Shown in pieces: positions 43,673 through 56,159 of a DNA stretch of 64,000 nt. The DNA lies in the NCBI GenBank assembly GCA_013365325.1, contig JABVXV010000091.1, positions 1-64,000 on the forward strand. The letters run 5' to 3'. The notes beneath the pieces are model-generated. The model searched no databases. It saw only the letters and a program-made list of their open reading frames with translations, and was not told the DNA's origin. Position 1 is the first letter of the stretch, and every line of letters begins with the position of its first letter. The position numbers and the translations under genes are program-made. This DNA comes from Dipetalonema caudispina (lineage: Eukaryota > Nematoda > Chromadorea > Rhabditida > Onchocercidae).

Positions 43673-46600
43673 AGATAGAGAGAAAGAGAAGAAGGAAAAA
43701 TCTACGAATGATGAAGTAGAGAGGATGGATGTATTGGTAATGTAATTGTAGTATGACAGGAAGAAAGTGAAGTGTTCTTAAAGGGTATATTTATTCTCAA
43801 TCTAAGATGTCTGTTTATCTAAGATGCTCCAGCATTTTCACTTTTACTTCTATGACAAGTTACAAGTAAATAACTGGTGTTATAAATAAAAAACTAGTAT
43901 TGTAAGTAAACAATAAGTATTATGACTAGATAGGTATAAATAAGAAAATTGATAATTACGAAGAGAAAAACGGAACAGTGAAAGATCAAAAGAAGATGAG
44001 AGAATAGCCGAAGAGAAGAGAGTGAAATAATATGTGCAATAAGCACTACACTTCACTTAGCTAACTCATTTTAGCCATACTCGACTCTATGAAATATAAG
44101 ATATCTGCTCCTAAGAAGTACCTAATTTTCAAGGAGATTAAAACATTTATGCTCTCCTCTGATCTTTATTAGAGATGATAAAAGAAAATCTCCGTTGTTT
44201 CTTTAAACTCTCGGGATATTGGTTTATAAACTGACTATTCTTCATTCCCTTCTCTCTTTTATTTATCACATCAACATTTCGGAGATTATTTTGCAACTTA
44301 CGAACTGTGATATTTATTCTCCACCTATTATTAATTGGCTAAGTGAATCTATAAAAGTAGATTCTATTCTAAAGATTTTTCTTACATACTAATTAATATC
44401 CACTTAATTACCTTTAACTAGAGATTGAAATAATTCATTTACTTTGCTAAGATTACGATTAGTTTTGCTTTTATGAATATCCTCTATGAATCTTAATTAT
44501 CGAAGTGATCATTCTCAGTTTTCTTCACATGATCTATCTCAGTATTTTCCAATTCAGTTTCGTGAGATTTCCACTTATTCTCCACAAACAAAATCCGTCA
44601 ACGAAGTAGTGATCTGACAAAGTTCCAGCACAAGTAATTTACAGATATATTTTCTGAATCATCTGGTGGTATAATGGTAGTAATCATGATAGTATCAGCA
44701 GACCTAACCAAAGTATTTGTTTCGAGTACTGCATTCACGTACATGATCACACTCTTCTATTTCATGCTAAAGTAAAGGATCTCTATGAAAGTAATCGCTT
44801 ATGGTAAAGAAAAAGTCGATTTCTAAACTTTACAACATATGACAAAGACCAGAACATAGTATACCTATCTTACCCTTTCCCATTTTTCAATAGTCTCTTC
44901 AAAATCGACATGTGGCATTCTTCTGTTTTTGGCATGTATATGTATCTTTGAAAAAAGTTTTTTTATAGCTTATGCAAGCGGTTAAAATAACAAGGTTACA
45001 TCGAAATCAATTATCAGTTAGAAGAGATGAAGGTTTGCTTTGATCAAAGCAATCATTCATACGAACATAAGAGGTCATCTCCTTCAAATAGCATTTTCCT
45101 GTCAGTGTAACATCAGCCTGTTGTATGAAATGAAAATAGATGACACTTTTCTTACAGTATCAGATATACATGTTTTATTTCAAAGGGTCTTTTCTACGAG
45201 ATATATTCTATTCAATTAATCTTTAATTTAAAGATCCTTGATCATCACCATTCTTGTATCAGGAACGATGCATTCAATCAACTCTTACATTAGCAACACC
45301 TACCTACTGATTACCTCAATGTCTTTGTTACCTTATTACAATTATTAGAAGATATTTCGATCTCTCATCCTAGTCTTTCATTCAAACGGAACATTATGCC
45401 TTAATATGTCAAAGAGTCAAAAAGTTGTCATACGCTATCACTCAATGATAATATTAATTAATTAATCTAGCATCATACATCCAAGAGATGTGACGTAACA
45501 CGATCGTCATTTAACGAGGATTAATTGTCGTATAATACGAGTGAAACAATGACAATTCCATTGTTCCCCTTATATCATCAGTGTTGGTACCCACGCATAC
45601 ATATCACTGATAATCTTACTTCGTTTACTAATGGACAACACGACAAATGGGTACCGATATGATGAAAATAAGGCGATCACTAATGAAAGATTTGTATCAT
45701 TCCAGAAAGCAGATGAAAGAAAAGAATGTATCATTCCTGTGCTATCTTCTTCTCTTTCTCGTCCTATTATTTACTCTAATGTTTTGTTAGGTTTCGTCAT
45801 CTCACTCTGTCACCATTTGACATATGACACTGTTCATACCTATCAAGACAGGGATGGATATTTCATCGTGAAGCAATCAGTCTCATAAAATTTATGATCA
45901 CTTCAATGATCATCTCTGTTATTTATCGCAGTATTTTGTTCATACTTATAGGAACATTTCCACCTTCCGGTAATAACTTTTTTATAAGTATTAATTAATT
46001 CATTAAATTTATCAACGGAATGTTTGTTCTACTTTTCGCTCTGAAAACTATTCCGAAAAAAGCATCATTTGAAATCGTCAGGATATATGCTGCTAATATT
46101 GTAAAGTAATGAAAAGATACTTAAACTTGCGTTAAGCTAACCAATTTCTTCAACATCAGTGCTAACATTCCATTCCTACTTATTCCACATCATCTGATTT
46201 TGCTAATTGCTGGAATCACTAACTAACTACAGAATGAAGGAATATACACTTCAACTATGCAATTGAAATGTTGTAAACAAACGACAAATTTTTTTTTAAT
46301 GAAGCAGAAAACATATGAAGAGAATGTAGGCGTAAAGCAAGCGGACTTTTCCCATATGTTGTTGATAAGTGGCAAATTTCTAAAGAAGCTTTACATTCAT
46401 GTAGTTTACATATACAATTATAAGAAAAGGACTTCATCCCTCAAAACTAACTTTCATTCATCGGTGCTCTCAAGTATGTTATTATCATGGTAATGAAAAG
46501 AAAATGATATGAAGAGAATTGTGAAGTTCAAGAATTTCTCTTCCTCCATTATTTCCTTTGAAAAAAGAAATTTTTTGATGCGTACTGTGCTTTCAACATT

Positions 46601-47459
46601 TCGCATTCCACCTCAATTCATTTCTTATAACCATCATACACATTAGGTTTGTGAGATGGGTCCAGGCTTTTAAATAACTCTTCAATTCTGACAATTTCAT
46701 CATTCTAAAGCTGTCACAGAGACATAATTGTTGGCTGACATTGTCGTGATAAGGTGGAAGAAGTGTTAGATATAATAGCTTTGAATAGCAGGGTTGTACT
46801 CTATGATCCACGAATAGAATCCTAACTTTTCTGCAAAAACAGGAAAACTTGCAAAGGGTGCTAGAAAGAAATTTCAAAGGCATTAATGAAACAATTGCCA
46901 GGTATACCACACCAAGTTAGATCGGTAAAACGATATGAATAGCATAAGCTTTTCGAGAAACAAATTACATGCTTTATTCTTGAACCTTCAGATATTTCAG
47001 CATATTAACATTAACCTTTATAACCAAACTCGATTTTATGAACAACAATGAAAAAACAATCACGCTGACATCCGAGGGATAATCCGAACAAATTAGCTGT
47101 CAACTATGGGAAGGTGTGTTATGTCCAGCATTCACATCGTTGATCATAATGTAAACAAAATGAATACATCATATCGCGAATCGTGGGAATAACAGCGTAA
47201 CATCCGATCATTGATGCAGCTTGAAAACTTTTCTTACTTTAATCTTACTCTCTCTCTCTACCCTAACTTAAAATAATTACTGGATAGTTCAGCATTTCAA
47301 GAAGACCAAATATCAAAATATAAATCAGAATAATTGGTTATGTTATCAATATCTCCAATCTTCACGTTACAAAAAAATATGATTTCCTGTAATCATTCTC
47401 TAAGATTGACTTATTAATACATTGCACATAACAATCTTTTATAGATTCCGAGTAGTAAA
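43673..47459. other. Intergenic region between feh-1 and gro-1
   Basis: About 3.8 kb upstream of feh-1 and downstream of gro-1. I see no exon chain, tRNA or mobile element. ORFs at 45631-45888 (+) and 46593-46910 (-) are isolated, with no splice context or family resemblance. It presumably contains feh-1 promoter sequence. Confidence 0.55.
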
Positions 47460-50400
47460 TTATCTTTTATCGGTATGATTCATCGACTTATTCATGTATC
47501 TATTATTGTTATTTAGCATTCTCCGATGCTTTTTGCCCTTCAAGTGTGCCTCCCAGTTCACCGTACCATGTACATCAATGTTACATGTTTCACAGTGATA
47601 AACCTGAAATAATGACAAATGATAGTACTATTTTCATGAATGACAATTTTAGACAACAATACTCATTATTTTATGCCCATTATTTACTCTCATTAGTTTT
47701 GGGAATAGAACAACTTGGACGGCACTTCACAAACTTTCAAAAAAAAAGTAAAAAGTGAACATTCTGACTTGGTTAGCCAGCTTCCTGTAATCAAAATCAA
47801 CTGTGAACGGTTGATTCCTTTCCTCACTGGCTCGCTTTAGAAAAATATTATCATTAATAATATTTAGGAACTGATCGATTCTATTTAACGCATTAGGCAC
47901 CACAACATCATGGAAATTCTTCGAAGTGTCCATAAATGCTATATTGGTTGACTGAAACAAAAACTGAGATGAAATCTGGATGTGGCTAAAAGTAAAAGTG
48001 ATAGTTTAAACATAACTCCTTCGATGAAAAATTAAAAGGCAGTAACTAATATATTGCATGTTGCTATAAAAATTTTGATCGTAAAGAGCATGGGAACAAA
48101 TGAATGTAATGCAAACCTCTATTAAAGTGTTTCCTCCGAGTAAATGTTGTTTAATCCATCGCCGCTGCCTTCGGGAATACTGTCGTGTGTGTAATTTCAG
48201 AGTTTCACAACCTTCATTGAACAATTTATCACCAAAATCGGTGTATCGTTCATCTGGAGTTAGTTGTAGATAGTCGTGGAATTCCTTTATCGCAATCGAT
48301 TGAGCCACTCCATAAGCTGTTAGACAATCGCGATACTGTAATGATTTCTTCATAATAAATTAAAACAATAGAAAGAGCTACTGTAATTTATCAACTCCAA
48401 TTTGTAATAGATTTCATCTAAATTTCTGCATTTCCTCTTTCCAATAATCCGTTTTGGGTGCAAAGAAAAAGTTAGAAGTACTACCGGAATGATACAAATA
48501 ATCAGAGTAATGCAGATGATGTGGAAAGACAACAAAAAGGAGATAGATAACATAATAGTATTAAAAGCGTGATGAAGATGATTACGTGATATAGGTGAAT
48601 GGACAATATTAACTTCAGAGATATGATAACTAGTTATTATTAGATTAATAGTTTAAGCTTCTAACTAAAATAATGACCTTGAGCTCACAACAAATTCCTA
48701 CATAGAACTAAGCGCACTTCAAAATTTCCCATAACTACATCTCCGTTACCCGAAAATGTTATTAGTGTAAGAAATTCGGGAAATTGATTTCACCTGCTCA
48801 TAAAAGTTTTCAACTTCTTTCCTTAATCCCTTTTCGATCATTTTTGCCACTCTTTCATTAAGTCGTTCTTCTAGCAATTGCTTATGAGCATCCAGAATAA
48901 GTAATAACACATTTTTAAAACGCAGTCTTTCACCTAATTTTATTCTTCTCTGCTGCTTCTCCAAATATTCACTTTTACGTTGTCCCGTTGCATAATAAAT
49001 TTGCAAAGCACGAACAACGCGAAAACGATTATTCTTATGCACCTGGAAGCCAAATAGGTTTATAAGTCCCAATTTTCACAATACATCATACAATAAATAC
49101 AAAAAACTGCATTCAAACCATTTTTAATAACCTCGAGACCTTACAGCGTATTTCATATTTCGATATGTTATGCCGTGCGCTACAAAAAATTTATTCGGTA
49201 TCCGCAACGATAAGCAGAGTAATCGGGAATACCAAAAATAGAAAAATTTATTAGCTTAATATGTAAAGAAGTGGACCTCTAAAGTTGAATAAAGTGTTAA
49301 CAATAAGCAACAAACAGTACAATGTAGCTTACTTGCATGGCAGATTCCAAATCGACATGTTTTAATAATTCGTAAACTTCATCATCTGAGAGATCCTCGA
49401 AGTCATTCTTCGAATCTATTAAATACATTAACAAAAGTTTTGAAAGAATAATAGTAATGAACCGACAATTATTTTCAGCAAATAAAAATGACGATGGTGA
49501 ACTTTTCAGCGTATTTTTTATTGGACAAAATCACAATAGGCACCCAAAACATCTCAAGAATCTTGAATTATTTGTCCATCATTTATCGCAGCAACGTTTG
49601 GAGTTTTTGTTAATCATTTGAAAAATCAAGTATATTAGAAGTCTTTAAAACGATGAAATCGTGCATAAAGTTTGAGAAATTCGACTCCCATTGAACACCT
49701 AACTAAAAAGAATCGGTACCAAATGTATTTGTTGATATCAAACTGTCATTGAACAAAATTCCTTCGACGTAATACCCCGTACCTCCAACAATAACAGGCA
49801 ACTTGCCAGCACCCCAAAGATCTTCCAATAAAGGCAGCACTCTGTTAGTGAATCTGAAAGCAAACATAAGATGAATTTTTAGGAAAATCGTAACCAATTA
49901 AACAAATGGTGCTTACTGATGTACATTATACGTTGAAGTTGAAGGTTCAACAAAGCTCATCATATGGTGCGTCACATCGTTCATATCTTCCTGTGATACT
50001 TTGTTCGTAGCAATATCTAAACCTGAAAAAACTTTTTGAAAATTAAAATGAAAGGTTAAGAAATTTTGTTCCTTCCTCATCAAAAGTTAAGAACTTAGCT
50101 AGTATCTTGCAAAAAAATACAAAAACCTAAGTTATCTTTCTTCCCTCCCTTATTCACCACAACACCGCATATATCACTGTTTTCCAACCATATCACAAAA
50201 TGAGTTGTCTTCTTTATATTGCATAAGCGAAGCCATTTTGCGGCATCGAAAGATTGCTGAAGGTGATTTTCCGACTCAGAGGATCAGAATATCTATCTCC
50301 CGTCTTTTTTACTCTGCTAGATTTAATATGTAAAGTACCGACTTCCTCTGTCCACTTTTCTACAGAATACCTCTTGCTGTCTCATGGTCATCAACATAAC

Positions 50401-50794
50401 ATACTGAAGTGTGAATGAGTAAGCATTCCTCTGACAAAATAAAACCGTGCACACCATCCACTCTTGGTTAATCTTCATAAAATCGAAATATTCACTCGCA
50501 AACCGCAACACACACTACTGTCTTAGGCAGGTAGTGTTTTCTAATTTCTGGAATTTGAATGTATCCCCAACCTTTATAAATTTGCATCGAATCAGCACTG
50601 ATTACTTCACCATTGAAGTTCTTCGCCACTGCAATGCCTAGATCACTTTTGCCGGTCCCGGTACAACCCAAAATGACAATCAGTGGCTTTTTTCTAGACA
50701 TTTCTACTGGAGGCAATATCAATCGACAATTATTCGCTCTACGCCACAATTTTTGGAAAAACGATTTGATATTATGTAGCTGGAAGTTAAACAT
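47460..50794 (-). CDS. gro-1: tRNA dimethylallyltransferase (MiaA/MOD5/TRIT1 family) with C2H2 zinc finger
   Basis: It transfers a dimethylallyl group to A37 of tRNAs reading U-starting codons (i6A), in mitochondria and cytoplasm or nucleus; C. elegans gro-1 mutants grow slowly. Eight exons give 446 residues: 50794-50572, 50022-49917, 49853-49720, 49415-49333, 49042-48794, 48335-48117, 47951-47769 and 47603-47460. The P-loop GCTGTGKS is at 43-50, and DSMQIYKG (68-75) carries the catalytic-type Asp. [16 protein letters not shown] and [13 protein letters not shown] follow, then [16 protein letters not shown] near 310-330. A C2H2 finger ends the protein (C403, C406, H419, H425), as in eukaryotic members. 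Residues 1-31 are basic and amphipathic, like a mitochondrial presequence, and a second in-frame ATG at codon 32 would give MSRKKPLI. In C. elegans, gro-1 lies in an operon; here the LOTUS-like gene lies 1.16 kb upstream on the same strand. Confidence 0.95.
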
Positions 50795-50816
50795 CCCTTT
50801 TATTAGACAATTCCTT

Positions 50817-50818
50817 CT
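50817..50818 (-). other. Candidate trans-splice acceptor of gro-1
   Basis: On the minus strand TTATTATCAG ends here, 22 nt before the first ATG. A second candidate, TTTAACTTCCAG, lies just inside the coding region, ending 12 nt after the A of that ATG; using it would leave only the codon-32 ATG. Confidence 0.35.
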
Positions 50819-51956
50819 GATAATAACATCGATATCAAATCCTCAAGGTACAGTCCCTGTAAAAATAAAATAACAAAAATGAGGTACTCCGTCCTAGATC
50901 AACATCATTTTCGAGAAAAGCTCCGAAATCATTTAAATCCATCTTAAAATAAAACTTATATATACGTCGATATATGCTTAATAGCGCTTTACAATACAGA
51001 TCCGATTGTTCTTTTTTGTTCTTCCAAAAATAAAATATGGTAATTATGCCTCAAGCATTACTAAGGAAAAGAACATTTCACTTTCTGGCATCCTTTACCT
51101 TAAGGGATTACAGATCTTCTGACACTAAATTCAACTCAGATAGTAATAAAAACAAATAGTGTAACATATCACAAATTTTAAGAGAAAACTAACTGTATTG
51201 CAGGTATTATTAATCACAAAATGAAGGTCTCATCAATGATAATAACATGGCATAAAGTCGAATGCAAATAAGTGTTATTCAAAATAGATCTGCTGTGGAT
51301 ACAAGAGTTAAAAAAAAAACAATCTTCGAAATCCAACTAAAACAGCAGAAGCATATTTCATTTACAACTATGGCTACAGTATACACGCATTCAACCACTA
51401 CTTTCAAAATGGCCAAATACAATATCGGAAATATACAACGAGTATATAAATTAGCTAAAGCAACGGACACCCGCGTATAAGGAAGGCATCAGCTTGATAT
51501 GCAGCAGAAAAACTATTTCATTTGCTCATGGTTAAAAAGTAGGAAAAAATTTATAAAACATACTTGAAACTAGTAATATGTTATTAAACCAGTATTAAGT
51601 TATTCTCACTAGGAAATACTCAGCTGGAGTTCTCAAAATGGAAACAATCGATCTATAAAAAAAATGAAAAAATACACTTCATTTTAAAGTACTATTTGGA
51701 AAGCATAGCTACCGATTCCACAATCAACATTTTAGGTACCAAAAAAAATCAAATAAAAACAGACATCACAAAATCGTAACCAATGAAGAGTAAACTAAGT
51801 AATCTTATTCATAAAGACGAAAGAATTACCAAGTGGAAAAAAATGATAATTCCCTTCATGAACTAAAAAGCATACTGTAATTCCAGATGCACATTCATCG
51901 ATGCCTTCTATCACACTAACAATAGTCTGACAAAGTTTTCATTTCCTTCAGATATA
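50819..51956. other. Spacer between the LOTUS-like gene and gro-1
   Basis: About 1.1 kb between two minus-strand genes. The small ORFs at 51262-51480 (+) and 51279-51470 (-) overlap each other and have no splice or family support. I see no AATAAA near the upstream gene's stop on the coding strand. Confidence 0.5.
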
Positions 51957-54900
51957 TTAATCAGTAAATATTCCGGAGAGATCTAAATTCGGGTTAAGTC
52001 GTACCATTACATCAAAGCCACGTTCTGAAAACTTTTGGTTTATCAAATTAATAACTTCGCTGTTTAACTCAGTTATAAAGTCGTCGATGTGTTCGCTACT
52101 AACATCGCTTTCATAGGTTTCCACATATCGTAATATAAGAGTACACGAGAAATTGCCTTTATGGTGATCCTAAGAATACTAACAAAAAAAGTTTTCGGAA
52201 AAATTTTTTAAAGTTCAAGCGTGTCTGTGCATAACTTCATTTTTATATAATTCAATTTACCTTTATTTTGCTTTTGTAAAACGTCAACAATAAACACATC
52301 TTGAAATTGAGAGTCGCTAAGCACTTCCCACAGCAGAGCATACTTCTCGTCTATAGTTTTCCTGTTATTAATACCAAAGTTCTGAAATTTATAGTCAGAT
52401 TTCATTCTCATAACCTACTCTTGAACAATTTCTGATGCCTTTTTCATAAAATTAGACATTTACCACTATGCGAACGATAACTTCAATTTTCACGGAATTC
52501 ACAGACTGCAACAGTTTCGACAGTAAATTATAGATTTCCACAGCAAGTTCAGCCAATTCTGGAAATTCCACTTCCCTGAAGAAAATTTTTACAATAATTA
52601 TTATTACGAACAAGACATTCATTAGAACCTAAAAATGACTTTCTGGGAGATTAAATGAATACCTGACGATTGGATTAACGATGAGCACGGGTTCTTCATT
52701 CAAACCAATACCGTGCACAACATTTATTATACCCATTTCTATCAAATCAATGTCGCAAAATTCCCATCTCTTATTCAGTTCTCCAAACACTTCCTGCATG
52801 TGTATATGTACCAGTAAGAAATATTTCTTCATAAATAGATTTAATACAGCAAAAGAGAATAAAGATGAACCTTGAATTCTGACAAATTGAATTTGCCATC
52901 GCTTTCTTGAAAGTAATCATCTACCATCCGTAAATATCTAATCAGTTCTTTCAAGTCACCGATAAATATTTCTTTCCATTTCTCCATAGTTTTAGTTAGG
53001 TAGCTCTTCCTGGAAGAGCCAATTTGAACTATAGAACAGCCTGTAGATATCTGAATTTGAATTTTAAGCTGAAGATACTAATTCATCCCATAATTTATAT
53101 ATCTTCTAAATGTGTCGCCTTTAAGGATTGGCTGATGTATGACATAATCACGAAACTTTCCGAATGTTAAACTTACGTATATGGAATCTCCGATATTGCA
53201 TTACTTTTAACAACCCTGCACAGTGCATTACATCCTCTGTCTTCATCAGGAACTACTGGATCAATCACAGTCGTTTTATCAACGTCATCATTCCTATGAT
53301 GCTCTTTTATTCCACCAAAAAACAGTTTACTCTAAATCTTTGAGGACATTTGATATGAAATGAAAACTATTACATTAAAACATGATCTAAGAACTTACAA
53401 ATGTTCCAGCAAGTTGAAAGAAGATTGCGAAATATATGACCATTTTGTCTTTATCCATAATGGATGAAGCAGTTTTTAGAATGTACATTTATCCATGAAT
53501 ATTTCTGATATAAATGTAATTCGTTAACAGTTCAAAAGATCGTTATAAAATCATTGCATCAAAAGTAATTTCATTTCATCCTTACCTTATTGTCACGGAA
53601 TTTAGCGAAGCTAAATGAAGGCTCTTCTGCACTCCTATATATAATAGTTCCCTTTATCTCTTCCTTTTTTGACATGACTTTTTCCACTTCATCTGTTGAA
53701 TAACTTGCATTTGCAGCAATAGCTGACGTAATATCGCACCTTTGCAATGCTTGCCATGGGACTACAGCAGCAGAGGATGTTTTAGAGCAGTTGGATGTCC
53801 TTTCACAAACTGATGAACTTGAAATGCTTTCTTCCTGAAAATAGATATTTGATATCCATAAAATAAGCTTACTAAACGTGCCGCAAATATGACAAACAAT
53901 GTGGATTCCTTCATACACCACAATTTAATTACTAATTATCCCAATACATATCACCACTTATTTCCTTTTATCGCATCCCCAGTCATTATTTCAACGCTTC
54001 TGTAATTTTTTGATTTTGCTCGGTAAAAATCTATAAAATTAATTCACTAGTTTCTCTATACCGCTTGGAATGACCACAAATCGACCTAAACGGTCAAGGA
54101 AAAAGATATAAAAATTGAAGAATAAAGTGCATACTTCCAAATTTTCCAATCAACCTTTTGAATGCAATTTTTATAAGATTTTCAACTAAAACACACCACT
54201 GCCGAGTTCACTGGACCATTTCTGATGAGCTTATATTAGGCGCTTTATTATATATGTTATCACTGCCTATTACCTTTATTCCCACATACCAAATTCACAA
54301 CAGTATTTTGACGGGATGAACTTTCGGTCGTTGCGTTTTAGTCATTCGTCCTTTTCACTATTTTATGGCAACTTCTAATTACTATAACAATCTAAGCAAG
54401 CATCAATTAAGCACGAGGACAAATTTTGATCATTATAAAAATTTGGCGATGGCTTTTGAAAATGAAAATTAGATTAGCACAAAATTATAATAAATAGCTA
54501 CAGCTAACATCCTTGGGAATGTAAAATCTTGACAAACATAATTAGTAGTTAATTTAGAATGAATAACTAGAGTTAGAGTTTACAAAATCTTTTACTTGAA
54601 TAGAAAGCAGTGGATGGCGATAACGACACAAATCGTCCTCAATTTCCACATAATCGGTCATTTTGTAACACAAGAATTCCTTGAAGCCATTCATTATCGA
54701 TGATGGCAATATTATATTGTAATTCGCACATGACTGTTTCAACAAAGCCATTAGCTGACAAACGGTAACACCATACTGAAAACATGAAAACATTATTCAA
54801 TTACAAAGGAGTTATTTGGAAAAGATTAGAACACAATAACCACTACGTAATTCAAAAAAGATAAATTTTTGAACTAAGAGGATGTGCAAGATCAGAAAAA

Positions 54901-55852
54901 ATTTAACAGTTTCTTCTGCAGTCTACAATTGGACCAATCGTTGCCTAATAAACATGCAAGGAAAAGAAGTAAAAATACAATAACAATATAGTCTGCTAAT
55001 GGTAAGATAACAGCTGTTCCTTATCACAATTCTTTTTATCACGAAGCACAATTCTCACCTCGCACATGGCTGAGTTTAAGATCTCAATAAGAATATCACG
55101 TATCCGACGAACGATCATATTATTCATGTCTACAGCATGCTGTGAAACATACTGTCTAATGTTAGGATCATTTGTCATTTCTTGATGTTGTTGGTTTACA
55201 CCAAATGCATAACAACTGAAAGGTATCGGCGGATAAAAAGTTGATCGCCCACTTCCTGGACTGGGATGCTGAATGAATGGTTGGGTGTACTGGAAGTTCG
55301 ATCCTTGTGAGTATGTGACATTTGGTGACAACCTCTGAAAAAAAAAAATGAAAAAATACGCAAATGTCACGTTAATGTAAATAGTTGCAGCTTCTACTAT
55401 ATTTCTTCAGTGCTTCAATTTTCACTTATATGCGATAAAAATAAAAATAGAAGCACCATGTAAGATGGGAAGGAAAGTAAGAAATAGAGAAAATAAGAAC
55501 GTTGTGAATCCACGATTTTCTTTATATCCAAATGAATCATATGAATCATTTACCCTTAACCTCTGTCGTTGTCGATATCCGTCTCTTTCAAATCAGATAA
55601 TCAGTAATCGAAGATCAAAATTACAGTCCTTTCCCAACTCTATCTAGGCCTTAAATCCTTCTTTCAAGCCTAATACATAACCAACCATACAATGAACAAT
55701 TAGAAATAAGCGAAACAAACTTGTGGATAAATGAAAGTTTGAGGCAAACAAAAATGTGAAGTGCAGTTTGGACATTGGACAACAATGAATCCTAGTTGAG
55801 GTGGACATTGTTCTTGGCCTGTTGATCCCGATATACCATATAATTGCGCCAT
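51957..55852 (-). CDS. Protein with an N-terminal Cys cluster and a LOTUS-like (OST-HTH) domain; function unknown
   Basis: The model has 11 exons and 577 residues: 55852-55721, 55334-55059, 54775-54596, 53834-53586, 53448-53399, 53329-53177, 53009-52871, 52793-52663, 52575-52464, 52381-52283 and 52169-51957. A TACATCACAG acceptor touches the ATG, so the 5' end is probably trans-spliced. Residues 16-35 hold four Cys (C16, C27PNC30, C35), like a small zinc-binding knuckle. Residues about 117-185 (IVRRIRDILIEIL, then YGVTVCQLMALL, NGFKEFLCYKMTDYVEIED) match the helix pattern of LOTUS domains, which in other animals bind Vasa-type helicases or RNA in germ granules. A Ser-rich linker (197-280) follows. 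The C-terminal 280 residues are mostly helical (contains VVHGIGLNEEPVLIVNP and DVFIVDDHHKGNF) and unrecognised. The 53448 and 53329 exons and the 52283 donor (GTTTTA) were chosen by phase and are weak. Confidence 0.7.
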
Positions 55853-56159
55853 CTGTGATGTATACTACCAGCGATCTACAACGACTTCCAATTGACCATG
55901 TCCATAGCGAATTGTACCTCCACCATCCGATACATTACGCCACACATAAACCTTCCCAACCACTGTTTAGCACCTTCTTATATGGCAGTTGATGAAGTAG
56001 TCTTAGTACCTCATACGTGAAAAGTGACGTAATATAGATACAGTTACGAGATATTACTGACGAATATACGGTGTTCATTCTGTGATATCGGTATGAGAAT
56101 GGAAGTGTTTATTGTATGGATATGTTATGTTATGACATTTTAAATTTAGTTTGTTTCAG
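55853..56159. promoter_or_regulatory. Divergent promoter region of the LOTUS-like gene and sel-2
   Basis: Only 307 bp separate the trans-splice acceptor of the minus-strand LOTUS-like gene (55853-55854) from the first acceptor of plus-strand sel-2 (TTGTTTCAG, ending 56159). If both acceptors take a spliced leader, the outrons and a shared promoter must fit here. I see no clear TATA box. An upstream sel-2 exon hidden here or further left cannot be excluded. Confidence 0.45.

Noticed and set aside
44640..44740. tRNA-like D-arm string TGGTGGTATAATGGTAGTAA followed later by TTTCGAGTA
   Set aside because: Acceptor and anticodon stems do not pair, so it does not fold as a tRNA.
46593..46910. 105-codon minus-strand ORF, considered as a mariner transposase relic because of PPYHDN
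   Set aside because: The surrounding residues do not follow the mariner order, and no inverted terminal repeats were seen.
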